NCBI RefSeq assembly: GCF_030286045.1
Contig: NZ_CP127390.1
Location: 1,939,482 to 2,003,481 of the forward strand
Source of the DNA: Propionimicrobium sp. PCR01-08-3
GTDB lineage: Bacteria; Actinomycetota; Actinomycetes; Propionibacteriales; Propionibacteriaceae
DNA: 64,000 nt
Direction of reading: 5' to 3'
The notes beneath the pieces were generated by a model, which did no database searches, was not told the origin of the DNA, and worked only from the letters and a program-made list of their open reading frames with translations. Shown in pieces: positions 61,794 to 64,000 of this stretch. Positions within the stretch are counted from its first letter, which is position 1; each line of letters starts with the position of its first letter. The position numbers were made by a program, and so were the translations under genes.

Positions 61794-62768
61794 TCAGCCG
61801 CGCGTGGTCTCCCGGAGTTCCAGCACACCTTGCAGGCCGATGCGAGCGGAAGATACAGCGTCGCCATCGTCCCCGATCAGAAGCCGGATAGCGATCACTG
61901 CAGCTTCTTCGGAACGGAGCCGGATCGTGGAGATGGACGGATGGGTTTCGATGGGAAGCGCATCGTCGCAGCCGAGCAGTTGTACGTGCGCGGGCACATC
62001 AATACCGTGATGGCGCAATCCGTCGAGAACCCCGTGTGCCAGGATGTCATCGAAAGCCACCACGGCATCCGCCCCGATCCGCACGATCTCGGGAGTGAGC
62101 GCTCGTGCATCACGGTAGATTCCCGCCTCGACCCTCAGATGGGTGATGGCGATGTCAAATTCCCGTGCAGCTTCAATGACCGTCGAGGAGCGTTCTGTTT
62201 CGGACCAAGATTTGCGGGGCCCGCCCACATACGCGATATGGCGCGCACCTCCGTCAGCCAAAACTGCCACGCCGTGCTTGAGACTCTCCGACGATTCGGT
62301 GAGCACACGAGCGGTGCCCGCGATGTCGCGGTTGATGAACACGACACGCGCTAGCTCGGTTATTTCGCGGGCTTTCCGCTCGGAAAGCCGTGAGGACGCA
62401 AGCAAGAATCCTGCGACCCGCGGCATCAGGCGCCGGACGAGACGCAGCTCGCGCTCCGGGTCCGAGTCGGACTCCACAACGAGAATGTCCAGGTCCTCGT
62501 TCTCGGCCGCCCGCTGCGCCGCACGGATGAGCGGGGCAAAGAACGGGTTGGTGATGTCTGGCACCACCAGGCCGAACATGCCGGATTTCCCGGTGCTGAG
62601 GGCGCGGGCATTCACGTTGGGCTCGTAGCCGAGTTCCGCGGCGATCGCCATGATGCGGCGCACAGTCTCGGGCCGCAGCATGCGCGGTTTGTTAAACGCA
62701 CGTGAGACCGTCGATGGCGCCACACCCGCCCGATGAGCTACTTCAATGATGGTGGCGCGCTGCTGCAT
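61794..62768 (-). CDS. LacI-family transcriptional regulator
   Basis: A 324-residue repressor. The N-terminal helix-turn-helix reads TIIEVAHRAGVAPSTVSRAF with the hinge helix at NVNARALSTGKSGMFG; the rest is the periplasmic-binding-protein-like ligand domain (GLVVPDITNPFFAPLIRAAQ, then VVAFDDILAHGVLDGLRHHG). GGAGG six bases before the ATG at 62768. It overlaps the end of the ceramidase-like gene by 26 bases, so they are one transcript; it probably regulates that hydrolase and a sugar-related or sphingolipid-like substrate uptake system beyond the window. Confidence 0.92.
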   Translation of the reverse strand: MQQRATIIEVAHRAGVAPSTVSRAFNKPRMLRPETVRRIMAIAAELGYEPNVNARALSTGKSGMFGLVVPDITNPFFAPLIRAAQRAAENEDLDILVVESDSDPERELRLVRRLMPRVAGFLLASSRLSERKAREITELARVVFINRDIAGTARVLTESSESLKHGVAVLADGGARHIAYVGGPRKSWSETERSSTVIEAAREFDIAITHLRVEAGIYRDARALTPEIVRIGADAVVAFDDILAHGVLDGLRHHGIDVPAHVQLLGCDDALPIETHPSISTIRLRSEEAAVIAIRLLIGDDGDAVSSARIGLQGVLELRETTRG

Positions 62769-64000
62769 CCAGCACCTCCACTGCCTGCTCCAGACGGTCG
62801 GCGGCACCCGCGGCAAACGGTGCCGGCATTGCGTAATACCGGTGTGCATCGCACACTTCATAACCCCCGTACTGACATTCGTCGGCGGGAGGGATATATC
62901 CGGGCACACCATCTGCATACCCAAGCACGAGTGTAGGGCCCGTGCCCTGCTCACAGATCCGGCAGGCCGTAGCCCAGAATGGCTCGCCGGGAAGTGCCAC
63001 GATGCTCACTTCGCCAATCGTCAGCAGGCTGATACGGGCCGGCCATTCAGGCTGGTAGCCAGGCTCCCAAGCGTCCGCCCAGGCGATCCATAGTTCCAGC
63101 AGCATCCGGAGCCCTGGATCGGACGCCTCGTCGAGTTGCCGGGCCCACTCTGCTCGTTGAGTTCGAACAGTCTCTTCGGTGAGCATCTGGAGCGGAAGCG
63201 CAACCGAACCGTGATCCACCTGCACGGCGCTTGTCGGCAGTTCCTGCATCGTGGCGCCCGCCACCGCACGTGCCAGCAAAGCACCAATACGCTTCGCCTC
63301 GGCGAACGTACGCATGCCTCCTCCGGTGGGAGTAAATGAGGCGGCAGCCGAATGGCCGGTGTTGACATCACCCGCGCACCCTGTGGCAAAGATGCACACG
63401 CTGCCCGGGAAGGTCTCCTCGACACCAGCGCGAAGAAACGCGGGATAGTCACCAGAGATCTGGCGGTTGAGGCCATCGAGCACCACGGGATGACACGGAT
63501 AAGTAATGAGATGAGCCAGATAGTGCGCAGCCTCATCCGCCGGTCCGATGGGCTTCTCGGGAGCGAATGCGAGGATCTGCACAGGTGGATCTATCACACG
63601 GTCCGGATGTCGCCGATTCTTGGCGACACCGCCGCCACTGGCCTCGCCGTAGAGCATCCGGCAGGGCACAGCGGACGCACGTGCTTCGCTGACCGCCGCG
63701 AGCGCGGCGGCCACAATCGCATCATGCACGCCCTCCGCATGTGTACCGAGCCGCTCGAAACTGACGCATGGCCCGGAGTGCGTGTGAGTAGCCGTCACAA
63801 TCACGTGGTTGCCTGCCACCGCCCGGATCTTCTCGCAGGTGCGCTCGTGGAGCGAGCAGACATCTACACTCACCAGCGCCACGCCGCCGTCGAAGGCCAG
63901 CGCCCGCACCGTCACGAGATCGTGTACCCCCGTGCTCGGGCCCAGCCGGGCAGCAAATCCCGCCATGGGTGTCCCTACAGGCACCATCACATCTTGGCAG
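62743..64000 (-). CDS. Neutral/alkaline ceramidase-like amidohydrolase, start outside the window
   Basis: The frame is open to the window end; a GTG at 63990 is available but the conserved family start (normally DITPPVGTPMAGY) here reads CQDVMVPVGTPMAGFAARL, so the real start lies beyond 64000. At least 415 residues match the ceramidase-like family: the metal-binding VTATHTHSGPCVSFERLG, ISGDYPAFLRAGVEETFPGS and VCIFATGCAGDVNTG. No signal peptide is seen in the part present. The LacI gene just after it suggests inducible use of an N-acyl or carbohydrate compound rather than true sphingolipid turnover. Confidence 0.8.
   Translation of the reverse strand, partial: CQDVMVPVGTPMAGFAARLGPSTGVHDLVTVRALAFDGGVALVSVDVCSLHERTCEKIRAVAGNHVIVTATHTHSGPCVSFERLGTHAEGVHDAIVAAALAAVSEARASAVPCRMLYGEASGGGVAKNRRHPDRVIDPPVQILAFAPEKPIGPADEAAHYLAHLITYPCHPVVLDGLNRQISGDYPAFLRAGVEETFPGSVCIFATGCAGDVNTGHSAAASFTPTGGGMRTFAEAKRIGALLARAVAGATMQELPTSAVQVDHGSVALPLQMLTEETVRTQRAEWARQLDEASDPGLRMLLELWIAWADAWEPGYQPEWPARISLLTIGEVSIVALPGEPFWATACRICEQGTGPTLVLGYADGVPGYIPPADECQYGGYEVCDAHRYYAMPAPFAAGAADRLEQAVEVLDAAARHHH

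Noticed and set aside
61766-61805. tRNA-like start (GATTAGCTCAG) before the LacI gene end
   Set aside because: No acceptor stem partner, anticodon arm or T-arm follows; the bases run into the LacI coding end.
1-64000. CRISPR arrays, prophage or intact insertion sequences
   Set aside because: No regular repeat-spacer pattern, phage structural genes or transposase gene was seen.

Overview
The window is GC-rich, densely coded bacterial chromosome from an actinobacterium. The gene families, many GTG or TTG starts, strong GGAGG ribosome binding sites and gene order all point there. Several families are typically actinobacterial: DUF3040, DUF3043, DUF4191, GuaB1, PspAA, a class II DAHP synthase, a sunset-domain protein and an exonuclease/UvrC-like fusion. 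From memory, the order murD-mraY-murF-murE-ftsI-ftsL-rsmH-mraZ, then DUF3040, metF, idsA, PASTA kinase, DAHP synthase, acyltransferase, exonuclease/UvrC-like, trpD, ErpA/HesB, gcvT, pepA, dlaT follows the Mycobacterium tuberculosis stretch around Rv2155c to Rv2219. I infer a Propionibacteriaceae-like or related high-GC actinobacterium; species cannot be read from the sequence.

Layout. Positions 1-9211 (minus strand) hold the division and cell wall cluster from mraZ to murD, with a chain of 4-base ATGA overlaps. A MraZ operator array lies upstream of mraZ, and a structured RNA matching the mraW motif precedes rsmH. Divergent from it, 9398-13787, is a MoxR ATPase / DUF58 / transglutaminase membrane operon, followed by a glycerate kinase and a DUF3040 protein on the minus strand. 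Positions 15365-15906 are a decayed non-coding stretch with a remnant that looks like the tail of a DUF222/HNH protein.

Positions 15907-21786 form a TetR-controlled envelope export locus. An MMPL transporter carries a C-terminal domain that looks like a dead ABC ATPase. It is translationally coupled to a giant heptad-repeat YhgE/Pip protein, and a divergent TetR regulator sits across two identical 16-bp operators. This is the most unusual module here.

Positions 21960-34884 carry a PiT phosphate transporter with a small membrane partner, a PanE-like reductase, a HelD/HelR-type RNA polymerase helicase, MetF, a polyprenyl diphosphate synthase, a PASTA Ser/Thr kinase coupled to an EamA transporter, a metallo-beta-lactamase-fold protein, an orphan AbrB-type antitoxin and threonine aldolase. 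Positions 34891-41348 hold class II DAHP synthase, a NarL-type two-component pair, two PlsC-like acyltransferases (one lacking the catalytic histidine) and a lipoprotein with an HExxH motif.

Positions 41579-50754 carry the exonuclease/GIY-YIG protein, a RAM-domain protein, a cyclophilin, a sunset-domain membrane protein, a double-HTH protein with an orphan prepilin peptidase, trpD, a receiver-like protein, guaB1 and erpA. Positions 50906-61592 hold pspA-pspAA, DUF3043, gcvT, pepA, the two-lipoyl E2 subunit, DUF4191, an ABC-F ATPase and proC. A relic of the ABC-F 3' end lies beyond proC. The window closes with a LacI regulator and a ceramidase-like hydrolase that runs off the end.

Together the genes cover peptidoglycan synthesis and division, envelope stress and lipid remodelling, aromatic and one-carbon metabolism, and RNA polymerase and ribosome upkeep. 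I saw no rRNA, tRNA, CRISPR array, prophage or intact insertion sequence.
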